Below are positions 1-8,576 of a DNA stretch of 64,000 bases, in pieces. Position numbers and translations under genes: made by a program. The stretch comes from Hyphomicrobiales bacterium (GTDB lineage: Bacteria; Pseudomonadota; Alphaproteobacteria; Rhizobiales; Beijerinckiaceae). Numbering within the stretch: position 1 is the stretch's first letter; each line of letters starts with the position of its first letter. The notes beneath the pieces are model-generated. The model ran no database searches. It was not told where the DNA came from and worked only from the letters and a program-made list of their open reading frames with translations. Location of the stretch: positions 1-64,000 of the forward strand of contig CANFLM010000001.1 of NCBI GenBank assembly GCA_947447895.1. Direction: 5' to 3'.

Positions 1-340
1 AAGTGGAGGTTTCTGTTGCCAGGCACCTCCGAGCCCCGCCTTACGCGGCTAAACGCAAGGACTTTGATTTCGGCACCAGCACCGCTTAAGCGGCGACAGC
101 AACCGGAGCATAGTTGTCATTGGCAACTATAGAAAGGTCCGGTAACGGTGGAACCATGCCGAGCAAAAGAGCACCCTTTACACCCTCGTCGATCCTGTTT
201 CGCCCCCGCCGGAGCCCAGCTAGACAGGCCAATGAGATGGCCTACTGGGTTCGGGTGGAGGCGCCGGGTACCGCCCCCGGGTCCGAATGGTTTATTTCGA
301 TGTCCGTTTATCGCCATAGTCATCTTGCGATGACAGGCCC
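1..340 (-). ncRNA. ssrA: tmRNA, circularly permuted two-piece form (partial at window edge)
   Basis: Read on the minus strand, positions 124 down to 86 encode ANDNYAPVAVAA followed by TAA, which is an alphaproteobacterial-type proteolysis tag that rescues stalled ribosomes. The segments are in permuted order. An acceptor piece comes first: it has a T-arm-like CCGGG/CCCGG stem and the 3' end CGCCTCCACC near 254-285. A short spacer follows, then the coding piece starting at about 207 with GGGGGCG. GGGGGCG can pair with CGCCTCC as a 7-bp acceptor stem with one G-U. The 5' edge of the acceptor piece (about 335-340) is approximate, and the end of the coding piece may lie outside the window. The T-loop is not the canonical TTCGA type. 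Confidence 0.9.
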
Positions 341-460
341 AATATAGGGATAGATTGTGTCCGGTGAAAGGCCTGATCGGGATAAAAACCGCCAACCGGA
401 TTTTGCTTGTCGAAAAAGACTGGCGTATTGTGCGGGCCGTCGAGGGAGAATCGGAACGCC

Positions 461-1255
461 ATGCTTGCCTATCATGATCTTTTGCGCCGCGTCTTGAATG
501 AGGGCACACGCAAGACCGACCGCACCGGAACCGGGACCCTGTCGGTGTTCGGGCACCAGATGCGGTTTGATCTGGCCAAGGGGTTTCCGCTTGTCACCAC
601 CAAGAAACTGCATCTGAAGTCCATCATCCACGAATTGCTGTGGTTTCTGGCAGGCGACACCAATATTGCCTATCTCAAAGCCCATGGTGTGTCGATCTGG
701 GATGAATGGGCCGATGCGACCGGTGAGTTGGGTCCGGTCTATGGCAAGCAGTGGCGGTCCTGGGCCAAGCCGGATGGCGGCACGGTCGACCAGATCCGCT
801 GGCTGGTCGACGAGATTGCCCGCAATCCCGATTCCCGCCGACTGATTGTCAGCGCATGGAACCCGGCTGATCTCGACAAGATGGCGCTGGCTCCGTGCCA
901 TTGTCTGTTCCAGTTCTATGTGGCCGACGGCAAGCTATCGTGCCAGCTCTATCAACGCTCGGCCGATATTTTCCTCGGCGTGCCGTTCAATATCGCCAGC
1001 TATGCCCTGTTGACCCATATGCTGGCCCAGACCAGCGGACTTGAAGTGGGAGATTTTGTCCATTCCTTCGGCGATGCGCATCTCTATCTGAACCACCTCG
1101 AGCAGGCTCAATTGCAGCTGTCGCGCGAGATCAGGCCCTTGCCGCAGCTCAAACTCAATCCGGATGTGCGTTCCCTGTTCGATTTCACTTTCGAGGATGT
1201 GGCGATCGAGGGGTATGATCCGCACCCGCTGATCCGCGCACCGGTTGCGGTTTAA
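461..1255 (+). CDS. thyA: Thymidylate synthase
   Basis: This enzyme methylates dUMP to dTMP using methylene-tetrahydrofolate, in the cytoplasm. The protein is 264 residues, the usual length of bacterial ThyA. It begins [12 protein letters not shown] and carries the conserved RTGTG loop, the catalytic-cysteine region [13 protein letters not shown] and the nucleotide-binding [18 protein letters not shown] region. An upstream in-frame ATG at 407 would add 18 unconserved residues. I chose 461 because it matches the family N-terminus and follows a GAGGGAGAA ribosome site. It heads a block with an acetyltransferase (2-nt gap) and folA, which regenerates tetrahydrofolate consumed by ThyA. Confidence 0.97.
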   Translation: MLAYHDLLRRVLNEGTRKTDRTGTGTLSVFGHQMRFDLAKGFPLVTTKKLHLKSIIHELLWFLAGDTNIAYLKAHGVSIWDEWADATGELGPVYGKQWRSWAKPDGGTVDQIRWLVDEIARNPDSRRLIVSAWNPADLDKMALAPCHCLFQFYVADGKLSCQLYQRSADIFLGVPFNIASYALLTHMLAQTSGLEVGDFVHSFGDAHLYLNHLEQAQLQLSREIRPLPQLKLNPDVRSLFDFTFEDVAIEGYDPHPLIRAPVAV

Positions 1256-1257
1256 TC

Positions 1258-1785
1258 ATGAGCAAATTGTCAGACACGATCCGCCCCGCCGATCCTGCCG
1301 ATGCGCCGCGCATCTATGCGTTGATCCTCGCGCTGGCCGATTACGAGCATCTGCTCGATGCGGTCGATGCCTCCGAGGAGATGATCACCCACGCTCTGTT
1401 CGGCCCCAATCCAAGGCTGTTCTGCGATGTTGCGGAGCATGACGGTCAAGTGGTGGGTCTGGCGGTCTGGTTCTATAATTTCTCGACCTTCCGGGGTCGC
1501 CACGGCATCTATCTCGAGGATCTGTTTGTCGAGCCCGAACATCGCGGCAAAGGCTTGGGCAAGGCCCTCTTGCATCGTCTGGCGCAGCGTTGCATCAGCG
1601 AGGGTCTGGCGCGGCTCGAATGGTCCGTGCTCGACTGGAACGCGCCGTCGATTGCTTTTTACAAAGGCCTTGGTGCCGAATTGATGGAGGAATGGACCAT
1701 CTGCCGCGTGTCTGATCAGGCCTTGTGGCGGTTGGCGGGGCATGGCCCCTATACAGGCCATCCCGAAGCGGATGCCAAAGCATGA
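1258..1785 (+). CDS. GNAT family N-acetyltransferase
   Basis: This is a 175-residue single-domain GNAT protein. The acetyl-CoA-binding motif A is visible as EPEHRGKGLGKALL near residues 94-107, preceded by the beta-strand YLEDLFV. The C-terminal WNAPSIAFYKGLGAE is motif B. The start codon is 2 nt after the thyA stop and its own stop overlaps the folA start (ATGA), so it is translated within the folate/thymidylate unit. Its closest recognisable type is the diamine-acetyltransferase-like GNAT group. The substrate cannot be read from sequence, and a direct role in folate metabolism would be speculation. Confidence 0.85.
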   Translation: MSKLSDTIRPADPADAPRIYALILALADYEHLLDAVDASEEMITHALFGPNPRLFCDVAEHDGQVVGLAVWFYNFSTFRGRHGIYLEDLFVEPEHRGKGLGKALLHRLAQRCISEGLARLEWSVLDWNAPSIAFYKGLGAELMEEWTICRVSDQALWRLAGHGPYTGHPEADAKA

Positions 1786-2297
1786 GCCTGCCTGTCTTTG
1801 TTCTGGCTGCCATTGCCGATAACGGAGTGATCGGGGACGATAACCGGTTGATCTGGCAGCTGTCGTCGGATTTGAAACGGTTTCGTCAACTTACCCTGGG
1901 CCATCCGATGCTGATGGGGCGCAAGACCTTCCAATCGATCGGCAAGGCCTTGCCGGGGCGCGAAACCGTTGTGCTGACCCGCGATCCCGGGTTTGCCGCC
2001 GAAGGCGTGCATGTGGCCCATACGCTCGCCGGTGCGTTGGATCTGTGCCGGGATCTGGCGGGGGCGATGCAGGCTTCGGGCATTGCGGTGGTCGGCGGGG
2101 CCGAGATCTATGCGCAAACCCTGCCGCTGGCCGAGCGTCTGCATCTCACAGAAGTCCATGCCAGTCCGCATGGGGATGCTTTTTTTCCCGTTTGGGATAA
2201 AAGTCGTTTCAAAGTGATCTCGAAAGATGATTTTTCTAGTGGTCCGAGAGACCAATATGCCTATTCTTTTGTCGATTATCAGCGTGTTGGCACATGA
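1782..2297 (+). CDS. folA: Dihydrofolate reductase
   Basis: FolA reduces dihydrofolate to tetrahydrofolate with NADPH. The 171-residue protein shows the family landmarks in order: MSLPVFVLAAIADNGVIG at the N-terminus, the active-site acidic segment with SSDLKRFRQLT, MGRKTFQSIGKALPGR (NADPH/folate site), VLTRD, VVGGAEIYAQ and the ThyA-partner-type LTEVHA strand. An upstream in-frame start at 1725 lies inside the GNAT gene. The ATG at 1782 overlaps the GNAT stop by 4 nt and fits the family N-terminus. Placement after thyA couples dihydrofolate production and its recycling. Confidence 0.95.
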   Translation: MSLPVFVLAAIADNGVIGDDNRLIWQLSSDLKRFRQLTLGHPMLMGRKTFQSIGKALPGRETVVLTRDPGFAAEGVHVAHTLAGALDLCRDLAGAMQASGIAVVGGAEIYAQTLPLAERLHLTEVHASPHGDAFFPVWDKSRFKVISKDDFSSGPRDQYAYSFVDYQRVGT

Positions 2298-2406
2298 AAG
2301 TACGACAGACCGTTGACGAATAACAAATAAGACCCCACTTCATGGGGTAAGGATTTCACAAACACGCCGTCAGGCGCTGTTTGGCAAGACAAAAAGGGAA
2401 GACTTC

Positions 2407-3558
2407 ATGCCGTGGAGCAATCAAGGCGATGGCGGTGGGCCATGGGGGAAAAAGTCTGGTTCCGGCCCGTCCGATCCGAAGGGGTCGGGGCAGAAAGGGT
2501 CCGGTCCGGGTGGTCAGGGCCCGTGGGGTGGCGGATCGTCCGGCGGTGGTCAGGGTCCGCAAGGACTCGATCAGCTGTTCCAGCAGGGGCAGGACCATCT
2601 GAAGAATTTGATGCCCGACGGGCCGATGTCGGGCCGTGGTGGCTCGCTGATCGGGGCTTTGGCCGTGGTCGGCTGGATGGCCACAGGCCTTTACATTGTC
2701 CATCCCGACGAGATCGGCCTCAATCTGGTGTTCGGCCGCTATGAAGGCTCGACCCAGCCGGGCTTGAACTATAACTGGCCCGCCCCCATCGGCTCGGTCA
2801 TCAAGCCACGCGTGACGGCGGTCAATACCACCGATGTCGGTGTCGGTGTGTCCGACAACCGCACCGGACGCGGTGATGCCTCCAGTCTGATGCTGACCGG
2901 TGACGAAAACATCGTCTATGTCGATTTTGCCGTGCAGTGGCAGATCAATCCGGCCAAGGCGGCTGATTACGCCTTCAATATCCGCAATCCGCAAGGTTCG
3001 GTGCGGGCGGTGGCGGAAGCCGCCATGCGCGAAGTGATCGGACGGCGCAACATCCAGCTGGTGCTGACCACCGACCGTTCGGCGATCGAAGCCGAAGTCA
3101 AACATCTTATCCAGGATGTGCTCAACAATTACAAAGCCGGCGTGGAAGTGCGGCTGGTGCAGCTGCAAAAGGTCGATCCGCCCGGGCAGGTACTTGAAGC
3201 CTTCCGTGATGTGCAGGCCGCACGTCAGGATCAGGACCGCTTGCGCAACGAGGCCGAAACCTATGCCAGCCGTGTCGTGCCCGAAGCGCGCGGCGAGGCG
3301 GCGCGGATCGTGCAGGAGGCCGAGGCCTATCGTGAACGCGTGGTCGCCGAAGCCAACGGGCAGGCCAGCCGTTTCACGCAAGTCTATGACGAATACAAGA
3401 AGGCACCGGATGTGACCCGCCAGCGGATCTATCTCGAGACGCTCGAAAAGGTGATGGGCAATATCGACAAGGTGATTATCGACCGCGATACCGGACAGGG
3501 CGTTGTGCCCTATATGGCTTTGCCCGAGTTGAAGCGGAACCAGGGAGCGCCAAAATGA
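2407..3558 (+). CDS. hflK: HflK, SPFH/prohibitin-family modulator of FtsH protease
   Basis: HflK forms, with HflC, the large SPFH membrane assembly that surrounds and modulates the FtsH protease. The 383-residue protein has the typical Gly/Pro-rich cytoplasmic N-terminus (residues 1-60). One transmembrane helix at about 78-98 follows, then an SPFH domain and a coiled-coil segment rich in Ala, Glu and Arg (about 270-345). ASSLMLTGDENIVYVDFAVQW is a strongly conserved HflK region; it is split here as ASSLMLTGDEN and VYVDFAVQW. The hflC start overlaps its stop (ATGA). A 109-nt gap with a short hairpin separates it from folA, so a new promoter there is likely. Confidence 0.96.
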   Translation: MPWSNQGDGGGPWGKKSGSGPSDPKGSGQKGSGPGGQGPWGGGSSGGGQGPQGLDQLFQQGQDHLKNLMPDGPMSGRGGSLIGALAVVGWMATGLYIVHPDEIGLNLVFGRYEGSTQPGLNYNWPAPIGSVIKPRVTAVNTTDVGVGVSDNRTGRGDASSLMLTGDENIVYVDFAVQWQINPAKAADYAFNIRNPQGSVRAVAEAAMREVIGRRNIQLVLTTDRSAIEAEVKHLIQDVLNNYKAGVEVRLVQLQKVDPPGQVLEAFRDVQAARQDQDRLRNEAETYASRVVPEARGEAARIVQEAEAYRERVVAEANGQASRFTQVYDEYKKAPDVTRQRIYLETLEKVMGNIDKVIIDRDTGQGVVPYMALPELKRNQGAPK

Positions 3559-4460
3559 GCTCGACCTCGCGCATGGGATGGCTGGTGCTGGTCAGCATAG
3601 CAGCCTTGTTGCTTTTTTCTGCCGCTTTCACGGTGCACCAGACGCAATCCGCGCTGGTGTTCCAGTTGGGTAAAATCGTCCGTGCCCCGATTTCGGAGCC
3701 GGGTCTGTATTGGCGGATCCCGTTTGTCCAGAACGTTGTCTTCTTCGACAACCGCATCCAGGATCTGGAGTTGCAGGAGCAGGAAGTCATTGCGGCCGAC
3801 CAGAAACGGTTGGTGATCGATGCCTTTACCCGCTACCGCATCACCGATCCGTTGCGCTTCTACCAGAGCGTCAACAATGTGACCGGTGCGAATATGCGTC
3901 TGGCCTCCATCGTCAATTCGACCGTCCGTACCGTGCTGGCGGAGGCCAGTTTCATGGCCGTGGTGCGGACCGATCGCGCCAAATTGATGGTCAAAATCCG
4001 CGAGGATGCCAATCGCGAGGCGATGGGTCTGGGCATGGAAGTGATCGATGTCCGGTTGCGTCGCGCCGATTTGCCGGCTCCCAACTCGCAGGCGGTGTTC
4101 CAGCGCATGCAGACCGAGCGCCAGCGCGAAGCCGCCGACATCCGGGCCAATGGCTCGCAAGTCTCCCAAACCATCCGTGCGCGGGCTGACCGTGATGTGA
4201 CGGTGCTGCGCGCCGATGCGATGCGCAAATCCGAAGAATTGCGCGGGCAGGGCGATGCCGAGAAAAACCGTATTCTGGCAGACGCCTTTACACGTGATCC
4301 CGATTTCTTCCGCTTCTACCGCTCGATGCAGGCTTATGAAATTGCCTTGCGGCCCGGTGAAACGCGGATGATTCTCAATCCGGATCATGAGTTTTTCCGG
4401 TATTTGCGTGATCCGTTTGCGCGCTCGAATACCAATCCATCGCCAGCAGCCAAACCATAA
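3555..4460 (+). CDS. hflC: HflC, SPFH-family partner of HflK
   Basis: This 301-residue protein is the second subunit of the HflKC complex. An N-terminal membrane anchor (about residues 10-28) precedes the SPFH domain, with HQTQSALVFQLGK and PGLYWRIPFVQNV as recognisable family segments. The conserved RFYQSV and GMEVIDVRLRRADLP follow, then an Ala/Arg-rich coiled coil and the C-terminal region FFRFYRSMQAYE. Translation is coupled to hflK through a 4-nt overlap. The length is normal and there is no sign of disruption. Confidence 0.96.
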   Translation: MSSTSRMGWLVLVSIAALLLFSAAFTVHQTQSALVFQLGKIVRAPISEPGLYWRIPFVQNVVFFDNRIQDLELQEQEVIAADQKRLVIDAFTRYRITDPLRFYQSVNNVTGANMRLASIVNSTVRTVLAEASFMAVVRTDRAKLMVKIREDANREAMGLGMEVIDVRLRRADLPAPNSQAVFQRMQTERQREAADIRANGSQVSQTIRARADRDVTVLRADAMRKSEELRGQGDAEKNRILADAFTRDPDFFRFYRSMQAYEIALRPGETRMILNPDHEFFRYLRDPFARSNTNPSPAAKP

Positions 4461-4486
4461 GCCGCCGGTAAGAGAGGAGATTTTCC

Positions 4487-4678
4487 ATGGATGATTTCTT
4501 CTCGGCCATCGGCCTTGTGCTTTTCATCGAGGGCCTGCTGTTTGCCGCCTTTCCGGGCTTCGTGCGGGCGCGGATCGAGGATGTGCTGGAATCTACCGAA
4601 GGCCGGATGCGGGCGGTGGGGCTGATCGCCGCCTGTATCGGCCTCGGGATCGTGTTTTATATCCGTCACGCATATTAA
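4487..4678 (+). CDS. DUF2065 family small membrane protein
   Basis: This 63-residue protein consists almost entirely of two predicted transmembrane helices, about residues 4-24 and 43-60, with a short charged loop between them. Length and pattern (N-terminal MDDFFSAIGLVLFIEGLLF, then a Gly-rich second helix) match the DUF2065/YjeT family. Members often lie next to hflC, as here (26-nt gap). A clear ribosome site GAGAGGAG sits upstream of the ATG. The molecular role is unknown. Its position suggests a part in HflKC-linked membrane quality control, but that is inference. Confidence 0.85.
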   Translation: MDDFFSAIGLVLFIEGLLFAAFPGFVRARIEDVLESTEGRMRAVGLIAACIGLGIVFYIRHAY

Positions 4679-4800
4679 TCCCGCACCGGCACTATGTGTG
4701 CCGGAGGGCTGCCGTTCTTCTGCCCTAATTGTGGGATGATGTGCGTGATGTCCGGAAGTGGCGGGGGCCACCAACGACTTTCACATTTGGAGCCAGTCCT

Positions 4801-6312
4801 ATGATATTCCATTTTTTAAAGCCTGCGCGCTTTTCCCGTGCGGTGATCGGGGTCTTGCTGGCCGCATCACTGGTCCTGTCGCCTGTTGTCTCCTTGCCAG
4901 CCTCGGCAGCCGCACGCGGGCCGGACAGTCTGGCCGATGTGGTCGATCAGGTGCTTGACGCCGTCGTCAATATCTCGGCCTCAACCACGGTCAGCGAGCA
5001 ACGCTCGGTGCAGCTGCCGCAATTGCCGCCGGGTTCGCCGTTCCAGGATTTCTTCGAGGAGTTCTTCGGACCGAATGGCCCCAATGGCCAGCAGGGTGGC
5101 GGTCAAGGTGGTGGCCAGCGTCCGCAGCGCAAGTCCAGCTCGCTCGGTTCCGGCTTCATTATTGATGCGTCCGGTATTGTGGTGACCAACAATCATGTGA
5201 TCGCCGATGCCAACGAGATCACCGTCATTCTGACCGACGGCACGCGTTTGAAAGCCGAATTGGTCGGCCGCGATACCAAGGTCGATCTCGCCGTGTTGCG
5301 GGTCAAATCCGACAAACCGCTGAAAGCCGTGAAATTCGGTGATTCCGACAAGGCCCGTCTGGGCGACTGGGTTGTCGCCATCGGCAATCCGTTCGGTCTG
5401 GGCGGTACGGTGACGACCGGGATCGTCTCGGCGCGCAACCGTGACATTTCCGACAATTCCTACGGCCAATATATCCAGACCGATGCCTCCATCAACAAGG
5501 GCAATTCGGGTGGTCCTTTGTTCAACCTGCAGGGCGAGGTGATCGGCGTCAACACGGCTATTCTCTCTCCCACAGGCGGCTCGATCGGCATCGGGTTCTC
5601 CGTGCCGTCCACCATGGCCAAAGGCGTGGTGGAACAGCTGATCCAGTTCGGCGAGACACGGCGCGGCTGGCTGGGTGTCCGTATCCAGAATGTCGACGAG
5701 ACCATAGCCGAGAGCCTTGGTCTGGGCACAGCACGCGGAGCCTTGGTGGCCGATGTCGATCCCAAAGGTCCTGCCAAACCCGCCGGGATCGAGGCCGGCG
5801 ACGTGATTTTGAAATTTGACGGGCGCGATGTGAAGGATTCCAAGGACCTTCCGCGGCTTGTCGGCCAGACAGCGGTCGGCAAAACCGTCGATATCGTCGT
5901 AATGCGCAAGGGCAAGGAATTGACCAAGACCGCCAAGCTCGAGCGCTTGCAGGAAACCGACAAGGTCGCCAAAGCCGAGGAAAGCAAATCCGAAAAGAAC
6001 GCACCGGTCCTGAGCCGCAAGGTGGTCGGCATGGAAGTCCAGCCGCTGTCGGACGAATGGCGCAAAAAGTTTTCGGTCAAGGACAGCGTCAAAGGCCTGG
6101 TCGTGACCAAGGTCGAGCCCAACTCGGTTGCTGCCGACAAGCGCATCACTGCCGGTGATGTGATCGTCGAAGTGCAGCAGGAGCCAGCGACCTCCGCCGA
6201 CGCCTTGGCCCGGCGGATCGAGACCCTCAAGAAGGACGGCAAGAAATCCGTCCTGTTGCTGGTCTCCAATGCACAGGGCGATACCCGTTTTGTCGCGGTG
6301 TCGATTGAATAG
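4801..6312 (+). CDS. degP: Do-family periplasmic serine endoprotease (DegP/DegQ/MucD-like)
   Basis: This is an envelope quality-control protease and chaperone. The chosen ATG gives 503 residues with a signal peptide (about 1-38, ending ASAA). A trypsin-like domain follows, with catalytic His in VTNNHVI, Asp in KVDLAVLRV and Ser in KGNSGGPLF. Two PDZ domains come next, at about 260-350 and 395-500. A Gly/Gln-rich linker before the His motif is the LA-loop region. An upstream in-frame start at 4729 would place 24 charged residues before the signal peptide and is unlikely. It follows hflKC-DUF2065 and ends at a terminator shared with convergent serB. Confidence 0.93.
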   Translation: MIFHFLKPARFSRAVIGVLLAASLVLSPVVSLPASAAARGPDSLADVVDQVLDAVVNISASTTVSEQRSVQLPQLPPGSPFQDFFEEFFGPNGPNGQQGGGQGGGQRPQRKSSSLGSGFIIDASGIVVTNNHVIADANEITVILTDGTRLKAELVGRDTKVDLAVLRVKSDKPLKAVKFGDSDKARLGDWVVAIGNPFGLGGTVTTGIVSARNRDISDNSYGQYIQTDASINKGNSGGPLFNLQGEVIGVNTAILSPTGGSIGIGFSVPSTMAKGVVEQLIQFGETRRGWLGVRIQNVDETIAESLGLGTARGALVADVDPKGPAKPAGIEAGDVILKFDGRDVKDSKDLPRLVGQTAVGKTVDIVVMRKGKELTKTAKLERLQETDKVAKAEESKSEKNAPVLSRKVVGMEVQPLSDEWRKKFSVKDSVKGLVVTKVEPNSVAADKRITAGDVIVEVQQEPATSADALARRIETLKKDGKKSVLLLVSNAQGDTRFVAVSIE

Positions 6313-6351
6313 GCTTTGAGCTTATCGGCCTGTTGGCCGGAGCGAGCTTCA

Positions 6352-6381
6352 AAATCCCGGGCCGTTGGTCCGGGATTTTTT
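6352..6381. terminator. Bidirectional rho-independent terminator between degP and serB
   Basis: A 9-bp perfect stem, AAATCCCGG (6352-6360) with CCGGGATTT (6370-6378), encloses a 9-nt loop. The stem is A-rich on its left side and runs into T residues on its right, so it can end transcription from both convergent genes. Confidence 0.85.
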
Positions 6382-6385
6382 AGTT

Positions 6386-7288
6386 TCAGAAGCCGGAAAA
6401 TTCGTCTTTGCAATAGCCTTGGGCATAGAGCAGGGCTGTCAGATCGGCATGATTGATGCGGGCATGGGCCGCAGCTGCCACGGCAGGTTTGGCGTAGAAG
6501 GCCACGCCCAAGCCGGCCTCGCCCAGCATGGCCAGATCATTGGCCCCGTCACCGACGGCCATGGTCAGCGAGGGATGGAGGCCGCGCGCACTGCGCAGGC
6601 TGATCAGGCTGGCCCGTTTGGCCTCTTTGCCCAGAATGGGATCTTCGACCCGTCCCGCCAGCTTGCCTGCATTGAGCGACAGGCTGTTGGACCGGTGCTC
6701 GTGAAACCCCAGATGCTGCGAGACCGGACCCGTGAACAGCGTAAATCCGCCCGAAACCAAAGCGGTATAGGCGCCATGGGCTTTCATGGTCATCACCAGC
6801 GCGCGTCCGCCCGGGGTATAGGTGATGCGGCTTTGCAGGATTTGCCCGATCACAGCGAGATCAAGCCCCTCCAGAAGGGCTACACGCTCGCGCAAGGCCG
6901 GCTCGAAATCCAGTTCGCCGCGCATGGCGCGCTCGGTGATTGCGGAGACCTTGGCCTTCAGCCCGACAAAATCAGCCAATTCGTCAATACATTCCTGTCC
7001 GATCATGGTTGAATCCATATCGGCCAGAAACAGCTGCTTGCGGCGGTTTTCAGCCGGCTGGACGATCACATCGACAGGCGCGTCCCCCAAGGCTTGGCGG
7101 ACCGTTTCGGCCCATCTGCCATGGTCGGCATTGCCATCGCTCTCGAAGACCAGATCGGCGGCAATGCCCTGATCGAGGATTTTTTGCTCTGAGGGCGCAG
7201 GCAAGGCTTGCGCCGCCTGCCTAATCAGGGCATCGCTGAGGCAGGGTGTCAGGGGATTGGCAACGAGTGTGGCAACAGTGACGGACAT
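6386..7288 (-). CDS. serB: Phosphoserine phosphatase
   Basis: SerB is the last step of serine biosynthesis, dephosphorylating O-phosphoserine. The 300-residue protein has an N-terminal ACT-like region (about 1-75). The HAD phosphatase core follows, with motif I DMDSTMIGQECIDELAD, motif II in VSGGFTLFTG and motifs III/IV in the lysine region and VGDGANDLAML. I chose the start MSVTVATL at 7288, which fits the family. The longer ORF reaches into miaA on the other strand. It is divergent from miaA with a 54-nt spacer, so both promoters must lie in or overlap that short region. Confidence 0.94.
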   Translation of the reverse strand: MSVTVATLVANPLTPCLSDALIRQAAQALPAPSEQKILDQGIAADLVFESDGNADHGRWAETVRQALGDAPVDVIVQPAENRRKQLFLADMDSTMIGQECIDELADFVGLKAKVSAITERAMRGELDFEPALRERVALLEGLDLAVIGQILQSRITYTPGGRALVMTMKAHGAYTALVSGGFTLFTGPVSQHLGFHEHRSNSLSLNAGKLAGRVEDPILGKEAKRASLISLRSARGLHPSLTMAVGDGANDLAMLGEAGLGVAFYAKPAVAAAAHARINHADLTALLYAQGYCKDEFSGF

Positions 7289-7342
7289 GGATCGGGTCTT
7301 CTTTTTCGGTTTGCGTATATTCAATCCGCATGGGGCAGGGTG

Positions 7343-8308
7343 ATGCAGACCCGCATGCAGGCCCTTCTCATCGCAGGACCGACGGCAAGCGGCAAGTCCG
7401 CTCTTGCCATCCATTTGGCTAAAAAGCTCGATGGTGTGGTGGTCAATGCGGATTCCATGCAAGTCTATCAGCCTTTGCGTGTGTTGACAGCCCGTCCGAG
7501 CGTGGAGGAGGAGGCCGAGGTTCCCCATGCGCTGTTCGGCCATGTCGGGGCCGGTCAGCCCTATTCGGTCGCCCATTGGCTTGCCGATGCCACTGCCGCC
7601 TTGGACCGGATTATGGCGCGGGGCCAATTACCGATCGTGACAGGCGGCACGGGCATGTATTTCCGCGCCATGACGCAAGGCCTGTCCGATATTCCCGCCG
7701 TGCCCGAGGCTGTGCGCGCCAGAATTCGCGCTTTGGAGGCCGAGATCGGTGTGACAGCCCTGCATGCCCGCTTGCAGGCCTGCGATCCCGAAACCGCCTC
7801 CAGCCTGAACCCCACCGATCCGCAACGGGTGATCCGCGCCATGGAAGTGTTCGAGGCGACAGGCCGTTCGATCCGCTCGTTTCAGGGGCCCCGCCATGGT
7901 GCGGTGGTCGATCCGGCCCGCAGTCTGGCGGTGTTTCTGGAGCCCGACCGTGACGTGTTGCGCGAGCGCATTGACGCGAGGTTCCTGCAGATGATGCGCC
8001 AGGGGGCCCTGGAGGAGGTCGAGGCTCTGGCCCGTCTCGGGCTCGATCCGGCTTTGCCGGTGATGCGGGCGCATGGCGTACCCGGATTGATGGCCGCCTT
8101 GCGCGGGGAACTGTCGATGGATCAGGCCATCGACAAAGGCAAGGCCGATACCCGCCGCTATGCCAAACGCCAGCATACCTGGTTCCGTCATCAGGCCCCC
8201 GATTTTGTCTGGATGACACCGGATGGGGCGCAGGCACGGATCGAGAGCCTGCTGGAGGCAGTCCCATCCCCGCAACAGGCTTGGACCGCCCCGCATAAAG
8301 ACCAATGA
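7343..8308 (+). CDS. miaA: tRNA dimethylallyltransferase
   Basis: MiaA adds a dimethylallyl group to A37 of tRNAs that read codons starting with U. The 321-residue protein has the P-loop GPTASGKS at residues 11-18, the substrate segment DSMQVYQPLRVLTARP, GGTGMYFRA and the C-terminal RYAKRQHTWFRH motif. The ATG at 7343 has a GGGGCAGGG upstream. A second ATG four codons later is also possible. Longer in-frame extension overlaps serB and lacks family similarity. It is convergent with nothing and is followed by the ilvB leader region. Confidence 0.95.
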   Translation: MQTRMQALLIAGPTASGKSALAIHLAKKLDGVVVNADSMQVYQPLRVLTARPSVEEEAEVPHALFGHVGAGQPYSVAHWLADATAALDRIMARGQLPIVTGGTGMYFRAMTQGLSDIPAVPEAVRARIRALEAEIGVTALHARLQACDPETASSLNPTDPQRVIRAMEVFEATGRSIRSFQGPRHGAVVDPARSLAVFLEPDRDVLRERIDARFLQMMRQGALEEVEALARLGLDPALPVMRAHGVPGLMAALRGELSMDQAIDKGKADTRRYAKRQHTWFRHQAPDFVWMTPDGAQARIESLLEAVPSPQQAWTAPHKDQ

Positions 8309-8375
8309 TCTTGTGCTTGACGCCGGACAAAAGCGTGATTAGCATGATCGGATGAATTTCGGGGAAACTCACGCA

Positions 8376-8429
8376 ATGGCACGGTTGCAGCTTGTAGTAA
8401 GATGGCGTCAGGAGCGGGACGGTCGATAG
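8376..8429 (+). CDS. Putative ilvB attenuator leader peptide (17 aa)
   Basis: This short ORF reads MARLQLVVRWRQERDGR and is too short for routine gene calling. It contains the branched-chain cluster L-Q-L-V-V. A GGGGA ribosome site lies 10-11 nt upstream, and 30 nt after the stop there is a strong rho-independent terminator, all ahead of ilvB. The codons just after Val-Val (8404-8412) can pair with 8456-8464, which would break the terminator's left arm. That arrangement is typical of ribosome-mediated attenuation, known experimentally for Caulobacter ilvBN. The role here is inferred. Confidence 0.6.
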   Translation: MARLQLVVRWRQERDGR

Positions 8430-8459
8430 ACCGGCTACCCGAGACTGGCGCTGACCCTG

Positions 8460-8485
8460 AAGCCCCCCGAGCGGGGCTTTTTTAT
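8460..8485 (+). terminator. ilvB leader terminator (attenuator)
   Basis: The stem AAGCCCC (8460-8466) pairs with GGGGCTT (8473-8479) around a 6-nt loop, followed by a T-run. It lies between the leader peptide and ilvB, 92 nt before the ilvB start. It would stop transcription before the gene unless an alternative fold forms. Confidence 0.75.
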
Positions 8486-8576
8486 TGGGCCATCCTGCTG
8501 ACGACCAAACCAGACCAGACCCCACACGATCAAGACATTCTGACCAGACAATTCGGTTGAGACAACGGAGCGAGAC

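Noticed and set aside
117..901. Minus-strand ORFs over 117-509 and 320-901
   Set aside because: They overlap the tmRNA and thyA, have no family similarity and are shadow frames.
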